A program made the position numbers and the translations under genes. The notes under the pieces were generated by a model. The model made no database searches and had not been told where the DNA came from. It saw only the letters and a list, made by a program, of their open reading frames with translations. Shown here one piece after another: positions 26,055 through 35,557 of a DNA stretch of 64,000 nt. The number at the start of each line of letters is the position of its first letter. Position 1 is the stretch's first letter. The stretch spans positions 1-64,000 of the forward strand of contig NZ_SMKD01000002.1 of assembly GCF_004348595.1 (NCBI RefSeq), given 5' to 3'. The stretch is from Micromonospora sp. KC723 (GTDB lineage: Bacteria; Actinomycetota; Actinomycetes; Mycobacteriales; Micromonosporaceae).

Positions 26055-26718
26055 AGCGTGGGGGATGAACGTGCCGAGCTGGTAGCGACCGCGCGGCAGC
26101 CGGACCGTGACGGTGCCGCTGGAGTCGTACAGCGTCTCGGTGCCGGACCCGTCCAGCGCTTGAGCGAAGCTGGTGTAGTCCGTCGCGGGCCGACCGATTC
26201 GGTCCAGGTAGCGGATCGTGAGCTCGTACGTCTCGGCGTCCGGCATCGCGGCCACCGGAGCCGGCTCGTCCAACCGGACCTTCGAGAGCCGGCCCGCGGC
26301 GAGGTCCCGCCAGAGCGCGGCACGCCCCTCCGGACGTACCCGCCGCGCATCGCCCTCCACGACCAGCGGCGGGTTGTCGCCCGCGCGAAGCAGGCGGGTG
26401 ACGTCGCACAGCCGGGGGTCCAGCCGGCCGCTGCCCAGCAGCGCCGCCGCGTCCGTCGGCACCACATGCAGGGTCCCGCGCTCCCACCGGGTCAGGAAAC
26501 TCGCCTTCTCGCGCCCCGGCGCCCGGTCGACCTCAAGGCGCCGGCTGTCACCGTGGAATATGATCCGGTCGCCGGTCAGGAGCGTCACGGCCTGTTCGCG
26601 CGCCAGCCGTGGGGCGGCGATCTTCGCGGTGGCTTCCGCTGCGTGCGGTCCAGGCAATCGTGGTACCCAGCAGCGTGGCGGCCACCACGGCAGCCGCCAC
26701 CCATCGTTGTGTCAACAT
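26055..26718 (-). pseudogene. S8 (subtilisin-like) peptidase, N-terminal remnant
   Basis: Two frames combine. A signal peptide (MLTQRWVAAAVVAATLLGTTIAW) leads after a frameshift near 26650 into ATAKIAAPRLAREQAVTLLTGDRI and a prodomain-like region with VVPTDAAALLGSGRLDPRLCDVTRLL. These segments are typical of secreted actinobacterial S8 proteases before the catalytic domain. The reading frame runs out near GTFIPHAP, and no Asp, His or Ser catalytic block follows, so only the N-terminal part is left. Confidence 0.65.
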
Positions 26719-26949
26719 GCTTATCTTTGCCCGGCGGCTCACAAAGTGTTCGCTCAGGCCGAAGGATGGAAGCCCACCGGGTCAGCCAGCGCACCGGCTA
26801 CCGATGTCGCCACGGGCACACCAGCACCCAACACCCCGGCAACCGGCCTCGCAAGATCCTCTACTTGAGGAAGTATCGCATCATCGCCAGGGTGGCCATC
26901 CATCCCGACATCGCCGAAACACCCGCAGCCCGCACGAACTGGTCACGTC

Positions 26950-27395
26950 TGAACGCGTCCATCACGCGGTCCCGGCCCCCGGGCCGGTGCGGCCCACGAT
27001 GTGTTCGGTCAGCTCGGCGTCGCGCAGTGCGTCCGCGATGGCCGCCACCACCAGGTCGATCTGCTCCGCGGTGAGCAAACGGCTCGCCGTTCTGCGTGAA
27101 TGGCGCGGCCGGCACCGCTGACAGCGCGCCGGCCAACACCGGCAGGTCCACGGCGGCGAGCAGGTGGACGTGCCGCTGCTCGCGCGTCTTGACCAGCGTG
27201 TTGTCCGTCCACAGCGCGTCCCGCACGGTGGTACGCGTGGTGCCGTCGACCCGCAGCCCGACCGACAGCTCGGCGGCCGAGGCCACCTGCGCGTGCGCCC
27301 CGCGCATCGCGGACACCACCCGGGCGAGGTGGCCGGCGGGCACCGGCACTCGAAGCGCGTGCCGCTCCGGGCGCCAGGCGCACGTCTGGCGTCAG
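26950..27395 (-). pseudogene. AlkZ-like winged-helix protein remnant
   Basis: The pieces read WRPERHALRVPVPAGHLARVV, then RVDGTTRTTVRDALWTDNTLVKT and HLLAAVDLPVLAGALSAVP, then after frameshifts VMDAF. The VRDALWTDxTLVKT..HLL motif is the signature of the AlkZ/YcaQ-type winged-helix DNA glycosylase family. At least two frameshifts and loss of the C-terminal half make it a pseudogene. It precedes the epoxide hydrolase gene's 3' end. Confidence 0.6.
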
Positions 27396-27405
27396 GTCGA
27401 AGACG

Positions 27406-28542
27406 TCATCGCACCTTCTCGAAGAAGGCACGGATGTCGGCCGCGTGTGCCTGCGGATGCTCCATGGCCACGAAGTGGTTACCGGGGTTCTGCTCCGGCC
27501 AGTGGACGATGGTGTTGTCTCGCTCGGCCAGGCGTCGCATCAGGGCGGAGCCGCCTCCGTACACGCCGGACGGCACCCGCTTCTGACCCTTGGGCCAGGC
27601 GAACACGCCGTCGGCGTGCGCGGTCACGCGCTCGTACATCGGCCACGAGGACGTCCCGGACGTGCCGGTGAACCAGTACAGGCTCACGTTGGTGAGCATG
27701 TGGTCCCGGGCGATGACCTGGTCCGGCGTTTCAGCCATGAAGGCGAACTCCTTGAACTTCTGCGTCATCCAGGCCAGCAGCCCGACAGGCGAGTCGTCCC
27801 AGGCGTACGCGAAGGTCTGCGGCGAGGCCCGCAGCAGCGCGTGATGGTCCACGCCGGCGCTCATCCACTGCTGCATCACCTCCCACTCGGCCCGCTCGGC
27901 CTCGTTCATGTCGGGCACGTCGGCCGCGGTCGGGAAGCCGAACCCGCCGTCGATGTGCACGCCCACGACGTGCTCGGGATCCACCGCGGCCACCTCCGGC
28001 GCGACGTACGCGCCCAGGTCGCCGCCCTGGGTGCCGTACCGCTCGTAGCCCAGCCCGCGCATCAGCTCGGCCCACATCCGGGCCACCCGGTTGATGGTGA
28101 ACCCGGTGTGCGTCGGTGCCTGAGAGAATGCGAAACCCGGCACCGAGGGAACCACCACGTGGAAGGCCTGCGCCGGATCACCGCCGTACGCCCGTGGGTC
28201 GGTCAGCGGGCCGATCAGCTCGATGAACTCCACGAAGGAGTTCGGCCAACCGTGCGTGATGATCAGCGGCAGCGCGTCCGGCTCCGGCGAGCGGACGTGC
28301 AGGAAGTGCACCTGCAGCCCGTCGATCTCGGTGAGGAACTGCGAGAACTCGTTCAGCCGGGCCTCGGCCGCCCGCCAGTCGTACCCCGTGGCCCAGTGGT
28401 CGGCCAGCTCCCGCAGGTAGTCCAGCCGCACCCCGCGGCTCCAGCCGTCGCCGGGCAACTGCCGGGTCCACCGGGTACGGGCGATGCGCTCGTGCAGGTC
28501 GTCAAGGTCAGCTTGCGGGATGTCGATCCGGAAGGGTCTCAT
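27406..28542 (-). CDS. Epoxide hydrolase, alpha/beta-hydrolase fold
   Basis: A 378-residue protein with the N-terminal epoxide hydrolase domain (RPFRIDIPQADLDDLHERIARTRW) and an alpha/beta-hydrolase core. ITHGWPNSFVEF gives the oxyanion HGW, TQGGDLGAYV the nucleophilic Asp, and NPGNHFVAMEHP the catalytic His. It resembles microsomal-type epoxide hydrolases that open epoxides to diols. The ATG at 28542 matches the family start; a longer upstream frame is not used. It is divergent from a WYL regulator 62 bases away, which is its likely controller. Confidence 0.88.
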   Translation of the reverse strand: MRPFRIDIPQADLDDLHERIARTRWTRQLPGDGWSRGVRLDYLRELADHWATGYDWRAAEARLNEFSQFLTEIDGLQVHFLHVRSPEPDALPLIITHGWPNSFVEFIELIGPLTDPRAYGGDPAQAFHVVVPSVPGFAFSQAPTHTGFTINRVARMWAELMRGLGYERYGTQGGDLGAYVAPEVAAVDPEHVVGVHIDGGFGFPTAADVPDMNEAERAEWEVMQQWMSAGVDHHALLRASPQTFAYAWDDSPVGLLAWMTQKFKEFAFMAETPDQVIARDHMLTNVSLYWFTGTSGTSSWPMYERVTAHADGVFAWPKGQKRVPSGVYGGGSALMRRLAERDNTIVHWPEQNPGNHFVAMEHPQAHAADIRAFFEKVR

Positions 28543-28604
28543 GCCGACCACGCTAGGACCCATGTAGGTCAGACTCTGGCACACATGGCTGGCATTCTTG
28601 GACC

Positions 28605-29603
28605 ATGTCCTCCGATACAGCCGGCCGGCTACTGACCCTGCTGTCGCTGCTGCAGACTCCGCGCGAATGGCCGGGCAGCGAGTTGGCGAGCCGCCTGGGT
28701 GTGAGCCTGCGTACCGTCCGCCGCGACGTGGAGCGGCTGCGCGACCTGGGCTATCCGGTGCAGGCCACGATGGGCGCGGTCGGCGGGTACCGCCTGGTCG
28801 CCGGGAAGGCCATGCCGCCGCTGCTGCTCGACGACGACGAGGCGGTGGCGATCGCGGTGGGCTTGCGCACAGCGGCGGGGCACGCGGTCGCCGGCATCGA
28901 GGAGGCGTCGGTACGCGCCCTGGCGAAGCTGGAACAGGTGCTGCCGTACCGGCTGCGGCACCGGGTCGGTGCACTGGGCGCCGCCACCGAGCCGATGCTG
29001 ACCTGGGACCGGCCCACTGTCGACCCGGAGCGGCTCACCACCCTGGCGGCGGCCATCACGAACCGTGAGCGGGTGCGGTTCAGGTACCGCCGGTACGACG
29101 GCACAGACGGCGAGCGGCGGGTGGAACCGCATCGGCTGGTGTCCGCCGGGCGGCGCTGGTACCTGGTGGCGTACGACAACGACCGGGACGACTGGCGCAT
29201 GTTCCGGGTCGACCGGATCGGTGAGCCGCGCAGCATCGGAGTGCGCACCGCGCGGCGGGAGCTTCCGGCGCCGGACGCGGCGGCGTACGTCACCGCGAAG
29301 CTGCTGGAACGGACGCCGGTCTACCGGACGGTAGCCACCCTGTACGCGCCGGTCGAGAAGGTGGCTGGGCGGGTCGGCGATTCCCCCGGCGACCTTGTGC
29401 CTATCGACGCGGGCAGCTGCCGGCTCAGCAGCCACACCGACACGCTGGAATGGACGGCCTGGCGGCTGCTGACCCTGGGGTGCGAGTTCGAGGTGCACGA
29501 GCCGCCAGAGCTGCTCACATACCTGCGGGACCTGGCCGCCCGGGCAGCCACGGCCAGCGCCGGACCGGCTCCTACATCCGCTGGCGCAATCCCGCCTCCA
29601 TAG
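28605..29603 (+). CDS. YafY-type WYL-domain transcriptional regulator
   Basis: A 332-residue regulator. The N-terminal helix-turn-helix is ASRLGVSLRTVRRDVERLRDLGYPV. A linker with GGYRLVAGKAMPPLLLDDDEAVAIAVGL and a WYL domain follow (RVEPHRLVSAGRRWYLVAYDNDRDDWRMFRVDRI), then a C-terminal extension. WYL domains sense small ligands or nucleic acids. It is divergent from the epoxide hydrolase and probably represses or activates it. Confidence 0.88.
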   Translation: MSSDTAGRLLTLLSLLQTPREWPGSELASRLGVSLRTVRRDVERLRDLGYPVQATMGAVGGYRLVAGKAMPPLLLDDDEAVAIAVGLRTAAGHAVAGIEEASVRALAKLEQVLPYRLRHRVGALGAATEPMLTWDRPTVDPERLTTLAAAITNRERVRFRYRRYDGTDGERRVEPHRLVSAGRRWYLVAYDNDRDDWRMFRVDRIGEPRSIGVRTARRELPAPDAAAYVTAKLLERTPVYRTVATLYAPVEKVAGRVGDSPGDLVPIDAGSCRLSSHTDTLEWTAWRLLTLGCEFEVHEPPELLTYLRDLAARAATASAGPAPTSAGAIPPP

Positions 29604-30186
29604 GTGGTGCCGCGCCCCGGCCGGCAAGGACGTGCCAGGGCGACAGCTCGGGACGCCGACCACCCGCAGTTAGGGGCGACGCGCGGTTGACGCGCACGGA
29701 TGGCGGCAATCAGTGCGGTGTGCTCGCTGGCCTCCGGGCCAACTGGGTATAGCTGCTGGGTCGGCTGGCCAGCCCGCGGCGGATGCCACGGTCCATCCTT
29801 CGTGATGAGATGGGTTGGTCGATGGCCGAGCAGGGCCGCGTGCGGTCCAGGATTTGTCAGTGAGGACAGGCCGGTCGGCGTTGGGGTGCTGGGCGATGGC
29901 CGCAAGGACGCCGACACGGGTCCACCGGTCCAGATCGTCGGTGACGACGGCGGCCAATGTTGTCCGAGTCTGCTCGTGGGCAGGTGGCGGACGAATGGGT
30001 ACGGGCTGGTGGCCGGTGTCCGTAGCCCTTGCTGGTCGAGTCGGGGGTCGGTGACGATGTTGAGGTCATCGACCGGGGTACGTGCCCGCGGCAGTAAATC
30101 ATCGATGCCCGCCACCGAGGAACTGCGGCACGAACGGCCCGACCTGAGCAACGTCGTATCCAACCCGAAGCGGCATGAGGTCGCAG
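29604..30186 (-). other. No intact gene; possible LRV-repeat remnant
   Basis: No coding frame here looks complete. On the minus strand about 29850-30110 there are pieces such as DDLDRWTRVGVLAAIAQHPNADRPVLTD and, in another frame, YPFVRHLPTSRLGQ. They resemble the Leu-rich variant repeat pattern (Asp..VR..VA..NP..P..VL). They would form one protein only with frameshifts. I rate this a decayed gene with low certainty. Confidence 0.3.
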
Positions 30187-30873
30187 GACGCGTCGGTTAC
30201 CGACAGCCTGCCGCGCAGCGTCCCCACCGTCGACGCGGCAGTCCGGATGCAGGCGGTGTTTCCAGGCGCGGCCAGCCCAGCCAGGGTCGTCATCTGGAAC
30301 GTCTACGGTGACGCCGTCGACAGCACCGCTGCGCAGACCGCACTCGACGACCTGAAGCGCCGCATCGCGGTGCCGGTCACGGTGGTCGAGGTCGACCACG
30401 TGGTGGTGGTACGCGTCCCGCTGCCCGGCTCGGGCACCGACACCGCGTCGAACCCGGGCGTTGCGAAAGAGCTACGCGACGACGTTCTGCCCGCCACCCT
30501 CGGCACCCTCGACGGCATCGGCATCGGCATCGGCTACGCCGTCGCCGGTCGCACCGCCGTCGCCCACGATCTCACGTCCGTGGTGGCGGCCCGGACGCCG
30601 CTCGTCTTCGTCTTCGTTCCGTACTCGTAGTGGCCTTCGTACTGTTGGTCGCTGCCTTCCGATCGCTGGCCATTGCCATCGCGTCGATCGTTCCTAACCT
30701 GCTATCGATCGGTGCCGCCTACGGCGGGACTACCACATCTTCATCCTCAGCCGAATCCGCGAGCGCAGGACAACCACCGCCGACCCCCGCGACGCCATCG
30801 CCGCCAGCGCCGGAGTCGTGACCAGCGCCGCCGTCATCATGATCGCGGTATTCACCGTCTTCATCACACTCAG
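30187..30873 (+). pseudogene. MMPL/RND-type transporter remnant
   Basis: Several frames carry pieces of an MMPL transporter: MQAVFPGAASPARVVIW from the periplasmic domain, FVLLVAAFRSLAIAIASIVPNLLSIGAAYG (a membrane segment), and HIFILSRIRERRTTTADPRDAIAASAGVVTSAAVIMIAVFTVF. The ILSRIRE..DPRDAI..S.GVVTSAA order is diagnostic for the family. Stops and frameshifts near 30630, 30730 and 30820, and missing ends, make it non-functional. Confidence 0.75.
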
Positions 30874-30985
30874 CGTGGCGGTGGGCGGCGCCGACGTGGT
30901 TCCAGACGCTGGAGTGCTCGCCGGTGATCCGACGCGTTCTCCGGCGTAGTTGATGTCCTGGCAGGAGAATCCCGCCGTGACAGAT

Positions 30986-32017
30986 TTAGGGTCGCACGCC
31001 GATGCCGCGCCGGTACGTCTGCGGGCTGTGCCCGGTCCAGCGTCGCACGGCGCGGTGGAAGGAGCTGTACTCGACGAACCCGAGCAGGGTGGCGATCTCG
31101 TGCAGGGTGTACCGGGGGTTGCCGAGGTGCTCCAGTGCTAGCCGGTGCCGCGTGGTGTCGAGCAGTTGCTCGAACGTAGTGCCTTCGGTCCGCAACCGGC
31201 GGTAGAGGGTCTGCCGGCTGATCCCGAGCGCCCGGCTGGTGGCCTCGGCGGTGGGTGGTCCGAACGGCAGTCGGGTGACGATGTGCTCGCGCACCTGTCG
31301 GCTGTCGGCGCCGGTGGCCGCGACGCGTTCGGCGAGTGTCACGGCGTGCTCGCGCAGCACAGCGAACAGGTAGCTCTGCGCCCGGGGCGGCGGCCGGTCG
31401 AGGAGTTCGGCGACGAACGTGATCCGGTCTTCTGCCTGACCGAAGCACACGCCATCGCCGAAGACCGCCGCGTAGGCGGCGGCATGACTGGGCCGCTCGT
31501 GCCGGAAGTCGGCGCGCAGGTCGATGTCTGCGCCGTCGGCCAGAAACCGGAGCGTCGTGGCGATCTCGCCGAGCGCCAGTTCGGCGCCGTGCATCGTGCG
31601 CGAGGCCGCCTCGGTGCGGTGGTAGCTCAGCTCGGCCCGGTCGGTCGTGGTCCGCAGCGCCAGCCGCAGACCCGTACCGAGCACGTTGGCGTGACGGACC
31701 GCCAGGCGCAGCGCCTCGCGCAGCGATGGGCTGTGCGCCGCCAGCTGCCCGATCGCGCCGACATCGCCGTCGGCGGCGCATCGGCCGGCCAGCCGCAGCG
31801 CCACCGCGGGGTCGCCGGTCAGGTCCGGCGCCGCGCGTTCGAGCCGCGCCAGCGTGGCGAGCGGGACGTGCGCGTCCGGATCGATGTATTGGTCGAGCGC
31901 GAACCCGAGCACCTGCTCGACGGCGGCCGGATCGGCCCCGACCGCGACCAGCGAGCGGGCGGTGTTCGCCACCACCGCGACGCAGACCGACGGACCCGCC
32001 TCGGCCATCCTTTCCAC
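30986..32017 (-). CDS. AraC-family transcriptional regulator
   Basis: A 343-residue protein. Its N-terminal two-thirds resemble the arabinose-binding-like domain of the group of AraC proteins with ORB/OruR-type sensors. The C-terminal AraC DNA-binding domain has two helix-turn-helix units: AEATSRALGISRQTLYRRLRTEGTTF and LHEIATLLGFVEYSSFHRAVRRWTG, ending SPQTYRRG. The GTG at 32017 sits seven bases after GGGAGG and is preferred over the ATG at 32008. It is divergent from a small membrane protein gene 87 bases away. Confidence 0.88.
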   Translation of the reverse strand: MERMAEAGPSVCVAVVANTARSLVAVGADPAAVEQVLGFALDQYIDPDAHVPLATLARLERAAPDLTGDPAVALRLAGRCAADGDVGAIGQLAAHSPSLREALRLAVRHANVLGTGLRLALRTTTDRAELSYHRTEAASRTMHGAELALGEIATTLRFLADGADIDLRADFRHERPSHAAAYAAVFGDGVCFGQAEDRITFVAELLDRPPPRAQSYLFAVLREHAVTLAERVAATGADSRQVREHIVTRLPFGPPTAEATSRALGISRQTLYRRLRTEGTTFEQLLDTTRHRLALEHLGNPRYTLHEIATLLGFVEYSSFHRAVRRWTGHSPQTYRRGIGVRP

Positions 32018-32104
32018 CTGCCACCCTCCCGTGTCACCGGACGCCAGGTATCTGCAACGTGAGGCGATGGTAGTGCGGTGTCCGCAGTCGTAGCGTCACG
32101 GCTC

Positions 32105-32674
32105 ATGAAGCCACTTGTCACCCTGCGGACCGTCCCCCGCACCGTCTTCGTAGGCGCCTGGTGCGTCGCCGGCTTCCTGGTCATGATGGTCGGCGGGTCG
32201 TTCACCGAGGCGCTGTTCAGCCGGGTCGGCTACCCGGGTGCAGGCTGGGGTGGTGTCCCGGTCACCTTCGACCTGGCGAGCAAGCGTGCCGCGCTGGACC
32301 ATCTGGCGGCGAAGGGCACGCTCGACCTGTTCGGCTGGGTCCAGGTCGTCGACATCACCATCATCATCGGCACGCTGCTCTGCTTCACCGCGCTCAGCGT
32401 GCTCGCATGGCGTGCTCAGCCGCCCGGCGGCTGGCTCGACCGGCTCGGTCGGCGCACGACGGCCGCGTTCGTGCTCGCCCCGATCGCCGACGCCGTCGAG
32501 AACCTCACCGCGCTGGTCCTGATCGCCGGGCAGCCGCAGCCGCTGAGCGTACTCAGCCTCGCCAACTCACTCGCCACCCTGGCCAAGGCCGTGCTGTTCA
32601 TCGGCGGTTGGGTGGGACTCGCCGGGCTGCTGCTGGCCACCGCGCGGCGGGCAGCGGCAAGGTTCGCCAGGTGA
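32105..32674 (+). CDS. Four-helix membrane protein
   Basis: A 189-residue protein with about four hydrophobic helices: near residues 12-30 ([18 protein letters not shown]), 80-100 ([19 protein letters not shown]), 118-138 and 160-180. The soluble stretch after the first helix is [26 protein letters not shown]. No family with a known function is recognised. Gene order suggests it is controlled by the divergent AraC regulator. Confidence 0.65.
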   Translation: MKPLVTLRTVPRTVFVGAWCVAGFLVMMVGGSFTEALFSRVGYPGAGWGGVPVTFDLASKRAALDHLAAKGTLDLFGWVQVVDITIIIGTLLCFTALSVLAWRAQPPGGWLDRLGRRTTAAFVLAPIADAVENLTALVLIAGQPQPLSVLSLANSLATLAKAVLFIGGWVGLAGLLLATARRAAARFAR

Positions 32675-32689
32675 GGGCTTCGGCTGACG

Positions 32690-32815
32690 GCCGGGTCGTG
32701 GTTGGGTGGCCGCTGCTGCCGGCCTTGGTGTGGCCGGTGGTCGTTGAAGTGGTCCGCGTACTCGCCGACCACGGTCAGCGCGTGTGGCTCGTGTAGGTCA
32801 ACACGTGGTCGGTGC
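32690..32815 (-). pseudogene. Integrase-core transposase C-terminal fragment (IS3/IS481 type)
   Basis: On the minus strand [31 protein letters not shown] matches the C-terminal end of DDE integrase-type transposases, where a Tyr-Asn-x-x-RPH motif ends the catalytic core. Only about 40 residues remain. Confidence 0.6.
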
Positions 32816-32959
32816 ATTGGTGGTGGCGGCTGCGGCTCCAGCCTTCGACGAAGCAGGTCCGCGTTCCTTCAGGTCAACATGGAGTACCCAGGTGAACTGG
32901 CACCTGCGAGTGCGTCGCGTGGTCGCCTATGGCAGCCTCGCGCCGTCGCGGCTTGACGT

Positions 32960-33085
32960 TCGGTAGGAAGGAACAGACCGCCCGCGTCTGGGTTGAGGTA
33001 GGCGAGCAGGGCCTCATTGACCGGATCACCGAATACTGGCCGGAGCCGTACGACCCGCCTGCGGGACCCAGAGCATCTCGTGGAG
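32960..33085 (+). pseudogene. SnoaL/NTF2-like protein C-terminal remnant
   Basis: RVWVEVGEQGLIDRITEYWPEPYDPPAG followed after a frameshift by EHLVERW fits the last strand and tail of a SnoaL-like (NTF2-fold) protein. No upstream part is present. The rest of 33086-33474 shows no gene. Confidence 0.4.
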
Positions 33086-33474
33086 CGGTGGTCGGCGCTG
33101 CGGCAGCATTCCTCGGCCGGAGAACCGCAAGGCAGGTCCGGACACTTCGGCTCGTTGACGTCGACCATCCCGGGTCGGTCATCGTCCGGCCCCTGGGTGA
33201 CTCGGCTGATCGCCGGGGCGTCGAGTGGCAGCTGTGCTTACCCAGATGCCGCCAACCGAGGCCCGCGCCGCGGACTGTCCGTCGGCCCGTGTGACGGTGG
33301 GGCGGTGCGCCAGGTGCGGCGACCCTGTCGTCAGCCGCCGGTTCGACGACCGCTGACTAGCGGTTCCTCCCCCGTCGACTCTGAATGAGCCCTGGGCGAT
33401 TCCCGGGCGCGGAACCCACGATCCTCCCACCGATCGACTGATGTCAGGATGGAGCTCTTGCCGAAAGAGGACCG

Positions 33475-33840
33475 ATGCGCGAGATCTCGACACAGGTGGA
33501 TATCGACGCGACGCCGCAGCAATCTGGCAGGTGCTGATCGACTCTCCACGCTATGCGCAGTGGATTCCCTTCATCCGGGAGGCGGCTGGTGAGGCCCGGG
33601 TCGGCAGCACCCGGAACCTCCGGATGTTCCCGGTCGCCCGATGTCGTTCAAGTCGCGCGTCCTGGCGGCCCGGGAGGCGGCCGAGTTGCGCTGGCTAGGC
33701 CGGCTGAGCCTACCCGGGATCCGAACTCGCCGTAATCCGCGCCTTCATGATCAAGTGCACCAGACGGGCCACGATGCAAGTCGAGCGCGACCTACGGCAT
33801 CTGGAGTTGCCGCCGTCCGTGCACACCAGTCGCACACCAC
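33475..33840 (+). pseudogene. SRPBCC-family protein, frameshifted
   Basis: An ATG with a good ribosome binding site (GAGGACCG) starts [15 protein letters not shown], then a lost base shifts the frame to [28 protein letters not shown]. Further on, [22 protein letters not shown] continues in a third frame. The order fits the START-like SRPBCC fold used for polyketide cyclases or lipid binding. At least two frameshifts. Confidence 0.65.
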
Positions 33841-33910
33841 CCCTCACTGCGGGTAGTCGGCGCTCCGCGACGCCCGGGCACCTGAGCTACCGATGAGCGC
33901 GCATCGGGAG

Positions 33911-35155
33911 CTATCGGGGTGCGGCTGCGCTGTCGAGCTGGACAATCTCGTCGGCAGCGCGTTCGCCGGAGCGGAGGGCGCCGCTGACGGTACCTGGCGC
34001 GACGTCGTCGGTGGCTTCACCGGCGAAGTGCAGCGGCCCGCACGGCGCGGCGAGCGCGGCGCGTTGATGACCAGCGCCAGGCGGCTCGGATGAGTAACCA
34101 CCCAGGGTCCACGGGTCCGCGCCCCAGTCGACTACCTGGGCGTCGGCCAGGGCGCGGCGTACTCGTTCGCCCCAGACCCGAACCAGCGCGGACACCACCC
34201 GCTCGACTGGACCCGGCGGTCGGCGCAGGGCCGCTGCTCTTGGTCCCATGACGAACGCCGTCAGCACCGGTGTGTCGGCGTGGGCCGGCCAGACCACGGG
34301 AATGTCCTCGTCGAGCAGGACGTAGCTGGCGCCGGCCGGCCACAGCCGGCTGGTGAAGCGCAACAGCACCTTGATGCCCGGATGCATAGCCAACCCGGCG
34401 ATTGCCTTGCCTTTCGCGGGCGGCAGCGGTGGATCGAACCGCACCATGCCGACCTTGAGCACGCCGAGCGGTACGGTAATGATCGCTCGCCGCGCGCGGT
34501 AGCAGCGGTCGGCCTCGACCCGGACGCCATCGCGCATCCAGCACACCGCCGTGACCGGGGCGTCTCGGACAATCACGCAGCCGGCGGCGACGTAGTCAAG
34601 AAGCCGGTCGTAGCCCTCCGCGACACGCGAATGCCGACCGGTCTCCTCGCCATTGGCCATCACCCGTGCCAGGTAGCGCACGCTCAAGCCGTCCAGGTCG
34701 GTGCACGCGTCATTGGCCACGCCGACCGCCAGACGGCCGAGTCGTCCGTCAGCGCTGCGGCCCCGCAGCAGCTCACCGAGCGACACGTCGGGGTCGATGT
34801 CCCCCGAACGGACGGTCCGCGCCAGACTTAGGTACCGTCCCATCGTCGGCAACAGCCACGGCAACAACCGCCGCACCCGGCCCTCGTCCACGACACGAGC
34901 GCGCCACATTGACATCGCCGGCAGCACGGTCAGACCAGCGGCGTCCGCCAACACTCGCGACGGGCTACGTGAGCCGTGCAGCAACTCCGCGCCTCGCTCG
35001 ACCGGAAATCCGGCGAAATCCCGATCAGTGTGCACCCGGCCCCCGATCCGAGAGCGTGCTTCCAACACCACCGCCCGCTTGCCGGCCCCGCCCAACCGCC
35101 TGGCCGCGGCGAGCCCGGCCGCACCAGCTCCGACCACCACTACATCGGCATCCAC
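33911..35155 (-). CDS. FAD-dependent amine oxidase
   Basis: A 414-residue flavoprotein. The dinucleotide-binding VVVGAGAAGLAAARRLGGAG begins at residue 5 and is followed by LEARSRIGGRVHT. Substrate and FAD segments include AIITVPLGVLKVG, and the C-terminal FAD contact is LHFAGEATDDVAPGTVSGALRSGERAADE. It oxidises an amine or related substrate with release of hydrogen peroxide; the substrate is unknown. No partner gene is close by; the nearest intact neighbour is the LacI regulator. Confidence 0.85.
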   Translation of the reverse strand: MDADVVVVGAGAAGLAAARRLGGAGKRAVVLEARSRIGGRVHTDRDFAGFPVERGAELLHGSRSPSRVLADAAGLTVLPAMSMWRARVVDEGRVRRLLPWLLPTMGRYLSLARTVRSGDIDPDVSLGELLRGRSADGRLGRLAVGVANDACTDLDGLSVRYLARVMANGEETGRHSRVAEGYDRLLDYVAAGCVIVRDAPVTAVCWMRDGVRVEADRCYRARRAIITVPLGVLKVGMVRFDPPLPPAKGKAIAGLAMHPGIKVLLRFTSRLWPAGASYVLLDEDIPVVWPAHADTPVLTAFVMGPRAAALRRPPGPVERVVSALVRVWGERVRRALADAQVVDWGADPWTLGGYSSEPPGAGHQRAALAAPCGPLHFAGEATDDVAPGTVSGALRSGERAADEIVQLDSAAAPR

Positions 35156-35557
35156 ACCGACACGGTAGCCACGGCACCCAAGAGACCACGCCCGCGGACG
35201 GGCACCCGAACCCCGTGCCAGATCTCATGCGAGTAGCCCGCGGTCCGCGCGGCCGCACGCTCGCTCATGCCGCGAAGCGCTCGCCCCGAAGGTGAGGTGC
35301 TTGCCGGCCGCCGACGTCCGGACGTGTCGATGAGCGCCATCGGATCTTACTGACGTACCCGTGCTGCTCGCCGAGGCCAAATCCAGTCGCATGGGTGTGG
35401 ATCCTCACGATTTGGCCGAGTTCGTAATGTGCGGCGTCTGACGCCATGCCGACGGACCCGGGCTCCACGGCAACTTCAGCCACCGAGCGAGCCGAGGGCC
35501 GGTGGACTGTCTGGCAACGCGCCGGGCAAGAGATAGCGAACTGGACGGCGCAGCGGG
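35156..35557. other. Intergenic region without a clear gene
   Basis: A weak 72-residue minus-strand frame (35265-35483, YELGQIVRIHTHATGFG..) is the only candidate and lacks a recognisable family or ribosome binding site. Nothing else is supported here. Confidence 0.3.

Noticed and set aside
33086..33474. Several 70-120-residue frames
   Set aside because: All overlap each other, lack ribosome binding sites and family features.
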